Assembly: GCF_014132155.1 (NCBI RefSeq)
Contig: NZ_BLJQ01000016.1
Coordinates: forward strand, 1 to 33,998
Direction: 5' to 3'
From: Gluconobacter sp. Gdi
GTDB taxonomy: Bacteria > Pseudomonadota > Alphaproteobacteria > Acetobacterales > Acetobacteraceae
DNA length: 33,998 nt
Of this stretch, positions 23,963 through 31,394 are shown one piece after another. Below the pieces are notes generated by a model. The model had not been told where the DNA came from, did no database searches, and worked only from the letters and a program-made list of their open reading frames with translations. Each line of letters opens with the position of its first letter. Position 1 is the first letter of the stretch. A program made the translations under genes and the position numbers.

Positions 23963-24790
23963 TTACTCAAAAAGCTCCAAGACGTATGCGCACACCGTAT
24001 GTGCCGAATGTATTGCAAGCCTTGCATGACGCGGCTTGATTGTAATGTTCTGAAACTGTTCTTCCGATCTCCCATGCGCACTGCTTTTGGCATTACGCAG
24101 ATGTGCAATGCCATCAACGATACTGTACAAACCTGATGCAATCCTCTTGAGGTCTTTATTATCCCAATCGGCTGGCCTCAGCCCGATCACGTCTGCTGCC
24201 GATTTCCAGAGTTCCGCAAGCGTATCAGTTGTATTATAGGCCTTTCGTTTGTGATCAAGATACGCCTTAAGCACAGCCTCAAGAACATTCCCGGCATATT
24301 GGGCTGCAGCATGCGGATCTTGTTCGATCTGCGAAAGTGCCCTCTGAATCTCGATATCAACAGATTTGAGGCCGTATTTCTTGACACTCTCATCAAGCGA
24401 TATGGTCGATACGGCACCTCCTTTAACAATATTGCCCCCCCGAACATATGTCAGGCCTTCGCGTGTCAGTGTCTCGCGGATACGATCTTTTTCTGCCGCC
24501 AACTTCGCAACATGGTCATCAGTGGAATTCAGCCAGAACGTATTCCCAGGTGACTGTTTTTCCAAAAAATCATCCAATATAGAGCCGAGAATTTTCAGCG
24601 GTTCATTGGACATTAGATTAATCTCCCTCAGCCATGCCTGAACTTTCGTTGCCTTGCTTCCGTCTGGGATTGGCTCCGGAGCACCCGAGAACAGAAACAA
24701 CGCATCTATGTCAGCCTGAGTATAACGATCAGGGAAAATCTGACTTAACAACCCAATAATGCTGGTAGGTATTTTTTCTATCACATTCAC
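23963..24790 (-). CDS. Abortive-infection-type protein with Abi_C-like C-terminus
   Basis: A 275-aa protein whose C-terminal half (about 145-275) resembles the abortive infection C-terminal domain (Abi_C): repeated helices with YAGNVLEAVLKAYLDH, LAELWKSAADVIGLRP, LKRIASGLYSIVDGIAHLRNAKSSAHG and ARLAIHSAHTVCAYVLELFE. R232-N233 with H239 fits the R-x4-6-H pattern of HEPN RNases, which suggests RNA cleavage as the toxic step. That last point is inference. The N-terminal half is not recognised. The start codon read here is GTG at 24790; GTG at 24784 is an alternative. The gene is more AT-rich than the surrounding transfer genes and stands alone between two backbone blocks, as expected for acquired phage-defence cargo. 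Confidence 0.7.
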   Translation of the reverse strand: MNVIEKIPTSIIGLLSQIFPDRYTQADIDALFLFSGAPEPIPDGSKATKVQAWLREINLMSNEPLKILGSILDDFLEKQSPGNTFWLNSTDDHVAKLAAEKDRIRETLTREGLTYVRGGNIVKGGAVSTISLDESVKKYGLKSVDIEIQRALSQIEQDPHAAAQYAGNVLEAVLKAYLDHKRKAYNTTDTLAELWKSAADVIGLRPADWDNKDLKRIASGLYSIVDGIAHLRNAKSSAHGRSEEQFQNITIKPRHARLAIHSAHTVCAYVLELFE

Positions 24791-24961
24791 AGCGTTAATT
24801 ACTTTTCGGTTTGGTTTTTAATTGAAAGAAAATGCGACCAAAAATTTAACCTACATTTCTCTTTGCTGCCAGCATCTGCGCCAGACCGGCAGCCCTGATG
24901 GCAAGATACCTGTGCATGGCCCAAACGGACGAGCATGGAATTTACTAGCCTCCTCGTCTCA

Positions 24962-24995
24962 AATGTAGTAACGTAACTACATTATGATAGGGAGG
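24962..24995 (+). promoter_or_regulatory. Operator, -10 and ribosome site of the toxin-antitoxin operon
   Basis: An inverted repeat AATGTAGT (24962-24969) and ACTACATT (24976-24983) with a 6-nt centre AACGTA. It runs into a -10-like TATGAT (24983-24988), then a strong ribosome site GGGAGG (24990-24995) 7 nt before the antitoxin ATG. Phd/VapB-type antitoxins repress their own operon by binding such palindromes, so this is the likely autoregulatory site. No good -35 is visible. Confidence 0.65.
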
Positions 24996-25002
24996 CGATG
25001 AA

Positions 25003-25257
25003 ATGAGCATCACCACGCTTTCAAGCCGAGAGTTTAACCAGGATACCAGCCGAGCCAAAAAGGCGGCAGCCGATGGACCGGTGTTCATCACTGACAGGGG
25101 CAGGACTGCCCACGTCCTTCTCAGCATCGAGGAATACCGGCGATTGACGAACCACCCACGAAAAATCGCGGACGCGCTGGCGATGCCGGCACTGGCGGAC
25201 ATTGAGTTCGATCCGCCTCGCGCCAATATCACGCTCCGCCCGGCCGATTTTTCCTGA
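25003..25257 (+). CDS. Phd/YefM-family antitoxin
   Basis: An 84-aa antitoxin. The N-terminal Phd/YefM fold is seen in ITTLSSREFNQDTSRAKKAA and VFITDRGRTAHVLLSIEEYRRL. The C-terminus (about 65-84) is the disordered toxin-binding part. It should neutralise the PIN toxin encoded next and, with it, repress the operon. The stop codon shares one base with the toxin start (TGATG). The pair most likely stabilises the replicon. Confidence 0.92.
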   Translation: MSITTLSSREFNQDTSRAKKAAADGPVFITDRGRTAHVLLSIEEYRRLTNHPRKIADALAMPALADIEFDPPRANITLRPADFS

Positions 25258-25685
25258 TGTTCCTGCTGGACACGAATGTCATTTCCGAACTGAGGAAGGT
25301 CCGCGCCGGGAAGGCCGATCCAAACGTGGCGCACTGGGCCGACAGCGTGGAGGCGGACGATCTGTATCTTTCCGCCATCACCGTCATGGAACTGGAAACC
25401 GGCATCCTGCGCATCGAGCGCCGGGACAGCGCGACGGGCATGATCCTGCGGACCTGGCTGGAGCAGCTTGTCCTTCCCGAGTTCGCAGGACGCATCCTGC
25501 CGGTTGATGAAACGGTTGCGCTGCGCTGCGCCCGATTGCATGTCCCCGATCCCCGCTCTGAACGTGATGCGCTCATCGCCGCAACCGCGCTGGTTCACGG
25601 AAAGACCGTCGTGACCCGCAACGTCGCTGATTTCCTGCCATGCGGCGTTCCCCTGCTGAACCCGTGGGAACTCCAGCCTGACTGA
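25257..25685 (+). CDS. vapC: VapC-like PIN-domain toxin RNase
   Basis: A 142-aa PIN-domain ribonuclease toxin. The acidic metal-binding residues are in place: D5 (FLLDTN), E45 (TVMELE), D104 (ERDALIAAT) and D125 (RNVADF). VapC toxins cleave tRNA or rRNA when free of antitoxin. The length is normal and the catalytic set intact, so it is probably active. It ends 13 nt before the convergent relaxase gene. Confidence 0.92.
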   Translation: MFLLDTNVISELRKVRAGKADPNVAHWADSVEADDLYLSAITVMELETGILRIERRDSATGMILRTWLEQLVLPEFAGRILPVDETVALRCARLHVPDPRSERDALIAATALVHGKTVVTRNVADFLPCGVPLLNPWELQPD

Positions 25686-25698
25686 CAGGAGCGCCCGT

Positions 25699-27438
25699 TC
25701 ACAAACCCAGCCCCCGGTTGCGGGTAAAGCTCCAGTCAATCCCACCATCGCCACGCGCAACCCCGGACACATGCTGCCCGTGCTGTTTTTCCAGCGAGGG
25801 CGTCCAGGGCACAAGCTGGAACTGGAGCCCGTCATCAATCATCGCGTAGCGACCGGACGCCAGCACCATGCGCTGACGATAGGTGCCCGTGACGTAATCT
25901 CCCGAGGCCGACTGGCTGAATGTCCGGCCAGTCTCGGTGGCAAGCCGCTCTCCGACTTCCCGCACCTCACGGTCCTTGAGTGTCCCGATCAGGTTGCGCG
26001 CCAGGATCACCCCGTGCGCCCGACGTTCGGCAAGACCCTGCTCGATCAGTTGCTCCGCGCGGCGCTCCATCGCCTCACGTACTTCGGCGCCAAAACCCGC
26101 CTGCCCCAATGCGACAGGATCACGCGCCACTGCCTGCCGATCGAGCCAGGTGGCCCCGCGCACCGTTACCTGACTCTCGATCGACAGGTCAGAGCGCACG
26201 GCCAGCGCCACACGACGTTGCCCCTTCCTGTCATCGAAGGCGCGCAATTCGACCACCGAACCCATTGCCCCGTCCCCTGTGGCGTCAAGGTCGGGGAAAC
26301 GGACATGATGCGTGCGACCGTCCACGCCGTCGATGACGGCATAGGCCGTACCTTTCAGTTCGTCGTCCAGCCCCCGATCGACCAGCCTGCCGATGACGGA
26401 AACATCCAGGCTTTCGCCCGCCAGCACATAACTCGATGTGCTCCGCTCGATCCCGCGCTCGGCCAGCGAGCGGTGGATGCGCTTGATGATGTCGCCCCGC
26501 TCCCCAAGTTCGCGCAGCGTCGCCTCGGCGGACTCGTCGAGCGTCCATTGCCCCGCCCCGATCTGATGGGCGAGGCCAAGCCCTTCCAGGCGGCGCAGGC
26601 GGCCGACCTTCAGGGCCTCGAACGGGTCAGGCTGCCGATTCGGCGCTGGCGCCATGTCGATGATGCCGTTACGGCCCGCATCGCGGGCGAGCTGCCGGTC
26701 AAGCTGGGTCCAGTATTCAGCATCGACCTGACGTTCCAGGGCGCGCTGAATTTCGATGTCGTTGCGCTGCCCCAGTTCCTGCGTCACCAGATCCTGAGCG
26801 CGAGCACGTAGGCCGTCCTTGATATAATCCCGCGAGATCACGAGATCGCTGCCATCCTCGGCCACGCCACGCACGAGGATATGGACATGGGGATGCCGGG
26901 TGTTCCAGTGATCCACTCCCACCCAGTCCAGTTTCGTGCCGAGATCTTTTTCCATCTGTCCAACGAGTTCGCGGGCATAGCCCTTGAGGTCGGCCATGTC
27001 TGGCGCGTCTTCGGGCGAGACGATGAAACGGAAATGGTGGCGGTCGTCCTCACAGCGCTCGGCGAACGCCTTCGGGTCGGCATCATCGATGCCAGGACCA
27101 AAGAGCCGCGCCTTCTCACCGTCCTTCGTCACCCCTTCCCGGCGCAGGTAGCGAAGATGGGCGGCGAGCGGCGCCTTGCGCCCACTGTGACGTACGACAC
27201 GGGCCTTGACGGTCACGCGACGGGCACGGCTGGTCAGTAGGCGGTTGGCCCTGGCTGCCGCGACACGGCCACGCCCGAAGGACGAACGGGAACCGCCGCT
27301 GCTGCGGCCCGATCGGAACCCGCCACCTCCGGCGCGCTGGGCCGAGGCGAGGGCCTGGGCAACAAAGGGCTTGAGCCGCTGGGCGCGTGGTGAGCGGATG
27401 CGACCCAGACGGGGCTGGAAGTCATTCTCGCGGGCCAT
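25699..27438 (-). CDS. VirD2-like relaxase with DUF3363 domain
   Basis: A 579-aa conjugative relaxase, which nicks oriT and leads the strand into the recipient. ATG 27438 has GGAGGG upstream; a 94-codon extension back to the end of the transglycosylase gene looks unlike the family and is not used. The N-terminus is basic and Arg/Gly/Ser-rich. The nuclease core has Y97 (LRYLRREG), HHFRFIVSPEDA (134-145) and the three-His metal motif HPHVH (H182, H184, H186) within GVDHWNTRHPHVHILVRG. The C-terminal 350 residues correspond to DUF3363. The catalytic tyrosine is not certain from sequence alone. Confidence 0.9.
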   Translation of the reverse strand: MARENDFQPRLGRIRSPRAQRLKPFVAQALASAQRAGGGGFRSGRSSGGSRSSFGRGRVAAARANRLLTSRARRVTVKARVVRHSGRKAPLAAHLRYLRREGVTKDGEKARLFGPGIDDADPKAFAERCEDDRHHFRFIVSPEDAPDMADLKGYARELVGQMEKDLGTKLDWVGVDHWNTRHPHVHILVRGVAEDGSDLVISRDYIKDGLRARAQDLVTQELGQRNDIEIQRALERQVDAEYWTQLDRQLARDAGRNGIIDMAPAPNRQPDPFEALKVGRLRRLEGLGLAHQIGAGQWTLDESAEATLRELGERGDIIKRIHRSLAERGIERSTSSYVLAGESLDVSVIGRLVDRGLDDELKGTAYAVIDGVDGRTHHVRFPDLDATGDGAMGSVVELRAFDDRKGQRRVALAVRSDLSIESQVTVRGATWLDRQAVARDPVALGQAGFGAEVREAMERRAEQLIEQGLAERRAHGVILARNLIGTLKDREVREVGERLATETGRTFSQSASGDYVTGTYRQRMVLASGRYAMIDDGLQFQLVPWTPSLEKQHGQHVSGVARGDGGIDWSFTRNRGLGL

Positions 27439-27720
27439 CAGACCCTCCAATGTGCGAAAAAGCCCGGAGCAACAGGGCAAAACAGGGTCGGCAAACATTG
27501 CCAGCAAAAGAGAAACCTTGCCGGGAGAACGAAAAAACGCAGGAAAACCAACACCCCAACCGAGGCGCAATGTGCGCCCTTTTATCTCGCCTCTCATTCC
27601 CCATGGCCCAGAGCGCCCACTCTCCCCCGCCAGCACCCACCTCGCGATGATTTCCTCTGCCCTGAGAGTCACCCGCGAACCGTGGAATACCGGAAGAAGG
27701 GAGAGCCGCAAGACGCGCAT
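27439..27720. other. Region between transglycosylase and relaxase, possible oriT
   Basis: A 282-nt gap in an otherwise gapless operon, directly upstream of the relaxase start. It contains an inverted repeat GGCGCA-ATG-TGCGCC (27564-27578) followed by CTTTTATC. An open frame fused to the relaxase crosses it but lacks family similarity. Relaxase genes often lie next to their oriT, so this is a candidate, but I recognise no known nick-site consensus. Confidence 0.3.
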
Positions 27721-28437
27721 TCACGGCAGTAATCCCGATGCGGCAGAGACAACGAACAGCCCATCGGAAAGCGGCCTGACAGGCGCGAGACCATGCGCGA
27801 TGATATCACTTCGAACACCATGCGACGGCGATTTCATTGCAACCGGAACGCCTTTCCCCGCATCGCCCGACTGCACGGCAAAAACCGGCGCGCGGGTCCA
27901 GAACAGCGGGTCGGGATGCGAAACCGACAGAGATGGATTTGCAACGCCCTGACCGATCAGGGGTAGCAACCCGGCGACATAGGCACGCGTTTCGGGTGGC
28001 AGCGGACGTTGTCGATCCCGGTAATCCTCGTAGCGTCCCGGCCCGGCATTGTAGGCTGCCAGAAATCCCGGAGAGCCGTACCTGTCGTGCATCTCGCGCA
28101 GGAACGCAGCGCCCGCAAGAATGTTGTCATGCACATCGAATGGATCGCTTCCCAGCCCGTAACGGGCACGAAGGTCGGCCCATGTCGCGGGCATGATCTG
28201 CATGAGTCCACGCGCGCCTTTCGATGAAATCGCGCTAATATCACCACCGCTCTCAGCGCTCATGACGGCCCGTATCCATGTGGCGGGAATGTCGAAGCGC
28301 TGCACAGCTTCAGCGATCACCGCACCATAAGGATCGGTGTCAGCGGGCGCTGGAACCGATGCCGCCCATGACAGGTCAGGTGCGCTCGATACGCCGATTG
28401 CAATGACACCGACAGCGAGGAAGAAGATGCGTCGCAT
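27721..28437 (-). CDS. Lytic transglycosylase (VirB1-like, SLT domain)
   Basis: A 238-aa secreted muramidase that opens the peptidoglycan for the transfer apparatus. Signal peptide at about 1-21 (ends LSWAA). The SLT domain follows, with catalytic Glu in VMSAESGGD, then SKGARGLMQIMPATW and the conserved FLAAYNAGPGRYEDY. ATG 28437 is used; a GTG 24 nt upstream overlaps the DUF736 gene. The C-terminal 60 residues are variable. Confidence 0.9.
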   Translation of the reverse strand: MRRIFFLAVGVIAIGVSSAPDLSWAASVPAPADTDPYGAVIAEAVQRFDIPATWIRAVMSAESGGDISAISSKGARGLMQIMPATWADLRARYGLGSDPFDVHDNILAGAAFLREMHDRYGSPGFLAAYNAGPGRYEDYRDRQRPLPPETRAYVAGLLPLIGQGVANPSLSVSHPDPLFWTRAPVFAVQSGDAGKGVPVAMKSPSHGVRSDIIAHGLAPVRPLSDGLFVVSAASGLLP

Positions 28438-28441
28438 CGTC

Positions 28442-28780
28442 TCATTCCCCGCGTTCGACACGTCGTGACGGACGCGTCCAGTTCAGCACCCAGACCGCAC
28501 GCTCCCCACCGGCACGGAAGAGATTGGCACGGATCGGTTGTGCAAAGGCGGGGTCGTCGAGGGCTACGGCGATGTATTCACCAGCCCTCTCGCCGGTGCG
28601 TTTCCAGCCCGCACCAACCTCCGGGCCATCGGCATCGGTGAGATGGATGCGGTAATCCGGAGCATGTTCGGCGTCGGAAAACTCGGCTGGAACGAGAAGG
28701 ATATCCTGCGCCACGGTGAGGGTACGGATGCGCCCGGCAAAGCCGGTTTTCGTGCGCGTGAAAAGACCGATCTGTGCCAT
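28442..28780 (-). CDS. DUF736 protein, copy 1
   Basis: A 112-aa conserved plasmid protein of the DUF736 family (starts MAQIGLFTRTKTGFAGRI, ends with the typical VLNWTRPSRR). Function unknown; genes of this type commonly sit in alphaproteobacterial transfer or replication operons. A second, diverged member is at 33662-33985. It starts one base after the S26 peptidase stop. Confidence 0.88.
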   Translation of the reverse strand: MAQIGLFTRTKTGFAGRIRTLTVAQDILLVPAEFSDAEHAPDYRIHLTDADGPEVGAGWKRTGERAGEYIAVALDDPAFAQPIRANLFRAGGERAVWVLNWTRPSRRVERGE

Positions 28781-28781
28781 T

Positions 28782-29339
28782 TCATTGCCCTTTCGAGGAC
28801 GGATTGAAGGTCACGGTGACAGGCTGCCTGCTCCCGGACGAAAGCCAGACTGGGGTTGCACTGCCGATGACGGTGGAGAGGGACAACGGGCCGAAATATC
28901 GCCCGTCGAGACTGCGTGGCTCAGCCGGGTTCATGACGAAGACCTGACCGGGAGCGAGGTGTTGGCACCCCTGCCAGACGGGGAGCGGACGTCCCCGATG
29001 ATCGCCGGATTGCGCGTCACCGGCAGGTTTCCCGTCGATGGTTATGCGCTGCCCCGTACGGCACACGGACTGCCCTGCGATAGCCGCTACAGGTTTGAGC
29101 AGGGATACACCGAGCGGGAGATAGCCGCGCATTGCCAGCAGCATCGCCTCCTGCGCGGGCAGACGGACAGCGACCAGATCACCGACATGCGGCGCGGAGT
29201 TCCTATGCAATCGATAGAGCCCGACGGGCACGCTCGCCGTCTCGTTCCAGATCAGCCGTGGCGCAGGATGAACGACCATCGACGCACCCACGCCGAGCAC
29301 GGCGAAATAGGTCGCAAAGAACCAGCCACGCCGGGTCAT
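28782..29339 (-). CDS. traF: TraF-like S26 family signal peptidase
   Basis: A 185-aa serine peptidase with an N-terminal membrane anchor (about 5-23). The Ser/Lys dyad is visible as S36 in ASVPVGLYRL and K82 in SLLKPVAAIAG, and a C-terminal segment (VFVMNPAEPRSLDGRYFGPLS) matches the family's last box. In IncP-type systems TraF processes and cyclises the TrbC pilin, and a TrbC is encoded at 19646-20014. The start at 29339 overlaps the DUF2840 stop (ATGA). Confidence 0.9.
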   Translation of the reverse strand: MTRRGWFFATYFAVLGVGASMVVHPAPRLIWNETASVPVGLYRLHRNSAPHVGDLVAVRLPAQEAMLLAMRGYLPLGVSLLKPVAAIAGQSVCRTGQRITIDGKPAGDAQSGDHRGRPLPVWQGCQHLAPGQVFVMNPAEPRSLDGRYFGPLSLSTVIGSATPVWLSSGSRQPVTVTFNPSSKGQ

Positions 29340-29833
29340 GACATCACCTGCCGCCGCTTGAGCCATGCTGAATGCTGCGCGCGCGTATAGGCACGGGGCT
29401 CATGTCCGGCAGTGATGCGATGGTGCAGATGCCGCCAGTATTCGGGCGCCGCATCCGCCGGATCGAGACCCAGCGCCTCAATGGCATCGACCGCCCGGAG
29501 CACATGTTCGACCCTCGGCCAGCTATCGACACGCAGGAGGATTTCGCCGCCGGGACGCACGAACGGCAAAGTCTGGAACACTTCACCAGCCCTGACGGCC
29601 CGCACGATATCCAGCCGGGAGACGGTGATACCGAGGTCATTGGACGCCCAGCGCACGAAGGCGAAAACACTTCCTGGCGTAAAGCTGGAAATGCGGCGGC
29701 GGTCATCAAGGATCTGCTCGTCGCTGCAATGCCCGAAGCGCAGCCAGTGTTCGATGCGCCTGTCGATCCAGGTCAGTTCGACATGCGTCAGTGCCGCCGC
29801 ATGCCGGTGGGAGATAGGAGAGTGCCGGGTCAT
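29336..29833 (-). CDS. DUF2840 protein
   Basis: A 165-aa conserved protein of the DUF2840 type, found between repA and traF in plasmids and integrative elements of this group. Segments such as LTHVELTWIDRRIEHWLRFG and SVFAFVRWASNDLGT-like sequence are typical. Function unknown. ATG 29833 overlaps the repA stop by 4 nt. A 14-residue longer start inside repA is less likely. Confidence 0.8.
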   Translation of the reverse strand: MTRHSPISHRHAAALTHVELTWIDRRIEHWLRFGHCSDEQILDDRRRISSFTPGSVFAFVRWASNDLGITVSRLDIVRAVRAGEVFQTLPFVRPGGEILLRVDSWPRVEHVLRAVDAIEALGLDPADAAPEYWRHLHHRITAGHEPRAYTRAQHSAWLKRRQVMS

Positions 29834-30909
29834 GGCCCGTCTCCCGGCCCCTTGAAGGGGGCAATGGACGGGCAAGAGGGGTTATCCGCAGAACGGGGCT
29901 TCCCATCAACATAAGAGTTAGAATCTAAGTTAGATAAGTTAAGGGCCGGAATCGCCGTTTCAGGCCAAAGACTTAGCTGGGGTTTGTGCGTGTGAAGTCC
30001 CGATAGTCCTGCGTGTGATGTCCCGATAGTGGATGCGTGTGAAGTCCCGATACCATTCACATAGTTATCCACAGGATATGTGGATAAGTCAGTTGGCAGG
30101 ATGCGCAGCAACTCGCGCACGCCGGCACGTTCAATGCTCAGGCGATAGCCAGGCAAGGGTTGGCAGGCGGCGGCACGCCGGATCTGGATGGCAAAATCCG
30201 AGGGACGCATCAGGCTCCCGGATTTCTGGTGCAGATGCCCGATCTCGAAAGTCCAGCCGGTACGTTGGCGACCAGCATGTTTGCGGGCGACACGGTAGAG
30301 CCAGCGCTCAATGCCACCCGTCAGCCGGAAATAGGCCGGGTCGATGGCCAGCACCAGCGAACGGTCGATCACGCCACGATAGAGCCATTCCGGAATGACG
30401 ATCTCGACACCAGCGGCTCGACCGTTTCGGCTGGCACAGATTTCCCACTCGGTAATCCAGGAAAACTGCTGCCGTCGCCAATTCTGGCCGTTGCGGATCG
30501 TGGTGGCGACCACGGTGGACTGGAGCCGGGCAAGTGCCGCCCTGAGGAGCCCATAATCCCGCGCCCCGGTCTGTCGGCCAATACCGGTGAGCAACTGGTA
30601 GGGGGTGAAGCGCAGGAATCGTGACGTTGTCAGGCCGAGATTTTCCGCCTCGACAATCTGGCTGGCAGCCCAGATCAGCACGTCAGCGTCCCAGATCGTC
30701 GCCATGCCGTGCTCGGGCATCCCGAACACCTCGACGCGCGTGTCCCCTGCCGCGTAGAGGATTGGCGTCGTGCGCTTCGTTTTGGACAGCGAGAAAAACG
30801 GTCGCTCCATCAGATCACGCTGGTCGCGCGGGCTGATCTCGCCGCTGGCGACAACGAACGGCAGGAGCCTGCTGCGCTCGCTGGCCGTGAGGGTATGGCG
30901 AGCCTGCAT
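29830..30909 (-). CDS. repA: Replication initiator protein A (RepA, RPA family)
   Basis: A 359-aa plasmid replication initiator of the RPA type. ATG 30909 is chosen because AGGGGAGG lies 6 nt upstream; 30915 is too close to that site. The conserved core (about 25-265) includes MERPFFSLSKTKRTTPILYAAG, VEVFGMPEHGMATIWDADVLIWAASQI, FTPYQLLTGIGRQTG and RWLYRVARKHAG. The last 80 residues are low-complexity in appearance and contain IGTSHA twice, because the DNA there carries iterons and DnaA boxes. RepA should bind those iterons and open the origin. It is in one operon with the AlpA-like gene upstream and the DUF2840 gene downstream. Confidence 0.9.
   Translation of the reverse strand: MQARHTLTASERSRLLPFVVASGEISPRDQRDLMERPFFSLSKTKRTTPILYAAGDTRVEVFGMPEHGMATIWDADVLIWAASQIVEAENLGLTTSRFLRFTPYQLLTGIGRQTGARDYGLLRAALARLQSTVVATTIRNGQNWRRQQFSWITEWEICASRNGRAAGVEIVIPEWLYRGVIDRSLVLAIDPAYFRLTGGIERWLYRVARKHAGRQRTGWTFEIGHLHQKSGSLMRPSDFAIQIRRAAACQPLPGYRLSIERAGVRELLRILPTDLSTYPVDNYVNGIGTSHASTIGTSHAGLSGLHTHKPQLSLWPETAIPALNLSNLDSNSYVDGKPRSADNPSCPSIAPFKGPGDGP
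29987..30054 (+). repeat. Three iterons of about 21 bp
   Basis: Copies begin at 29987, 30010 and 30034. Each reads TGCGTGTGA, A or T, then GTCCCGATA with GT (copies 1 and 2) or CC (copy 3) at the end. The spacing is 23 and 24 nt, about two helical turns, as in iteron origins. Copies 2 and 3 encode IGTSHA in RepA, while copy 1 is out of phase and encodes LSGLHT. Conservation is therefore at the DNA level. Confidence 0.8.
30065..30087. promoter_or_regulatory. Inverted pair of DnaA boxes
   Basis: TTATCCACA and its reverse complement TGTGGATAA, separated by GGATA. Both match the E. coli DnaA consensus exactly. They lie 10 nt beyond the last iteron and recruit host DnaA in iteron plasmids. Confidence 0.75.
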
Positions 30910-30922
30910 GTCCATCCTCCCC

Positions 30923-31174
30923 TCACCGGCGATCAAGGCCGGCGGAGCGGGCCTCGTCATAATTCGGATCAGAGGTGGACCGGCAGGCGCTGGCGGTGGC
31001 CCAGGCGTCGAGGTCGTCGATCAGGTAGACGACACGACCGCCAAGCTTGCGGAAGGTTGGGCCACTGCCATGGCAGCGGTATTTTTCCAGCGTGCGGGGA
31101 GAAAGGCCTAGAATCTGCGCGGCTTGATGTGTGCGCAGGTAGCGCGCCGGTGACGGCGCGTGTCTTTCGAACAT
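30923..31174 (-). CDS. AlpA/excisionase-like helix-turn-helix protein
   Basis: An 83-aa DNA-binding protein with a MerR/excisionase-type fold: YLRTHQAAQILGLSPRTLEKYRCHGSGPTFRKLGGRVVYLIDDLDAWA spans about 12-59. It starts the repA operon and ends 13 nt before the repA start. It may regulate repA or help at the origin. It could also relate to excision if the element were integrative, but no integrase is present in this window. Confidence 0.85.
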   Translation of the reverse strand: MFERHAPSPARYLRTHQAAQILGLSPRTLEKYRCHGSGPTFRKLGGRVVYLIDDLDAWATASACRSTSDPNYDEARSAGLDRR

Positions 31175-31254
31175 GGTACGCCTCCATCTGGTCTTGAAGC
31201 GCCGCGGGGATGGTGCGGCGGATCGGGATGACGGTGGCGGAGAAAGCAGGCGTT

Positions 31255-31294
31255 GGGGGTGGACGAAGATTTTTCGGACTCAGTGTCCACCCCC
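31255..31294. repeat. Perfect 10-bp inverted repeat upstream of the repA operon
   Basis: GGGGGTGGAC (31255-31264) and GTCCACCCCC (31285-31294) around a 20-nt loop that holds a nested GGAC/GTCC pair. It lies 80 nt upstream of the AlpA-like gene. It could be an operator, a terminator for the gene upstream, or part of a copy-control RNA. Confidence 0.5.
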
Positions 31295-31394
31295 GCGCGT
31301 CGGAGCGTATGCAGGAGGTGCCGGGCGCAGCCGAACGTGAAGCAGCGTGAGGAAATTGGGGGATCGCAGCGCGAAGGAGCAGAAACCGGCTATG

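Larger units (their letters stand above)
29882..30087. other. Putative replication origin inside the 3' end of repA
   Basis: This segment has all the parts of an iteron origin. Three iterons lie at 29987-30054. Two perfect DnaA boxes face each other: TTATCCACA (30065-30073) and TGTGGATAA (30079-30087). A one-mismatch box, TTATCCGCA, lies at 29882-29890. An AT-rich stretch with repeated AGTTAGA/AGTTAAG occupies 29907-29944. The whole region is coding for the RepA tail. Confidence 0.72.

Noticed and set aside
24945-25838. 297-codon minus-strand frame across the toxin-antitoxin pair
   Set aside because: It is a shadow of the Phd and PIN genes, which have intact motifs and proper start signals.
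27439-27720. 94-codon N-terminal extension of the relaxase starting right after the transglycosylase stop
   Set aside because: The sequence does not look like the family N-terminus, and ATG 27438 has a strong ribosome site. Gapless adjacency to the upstream gene leaves slight doubt.
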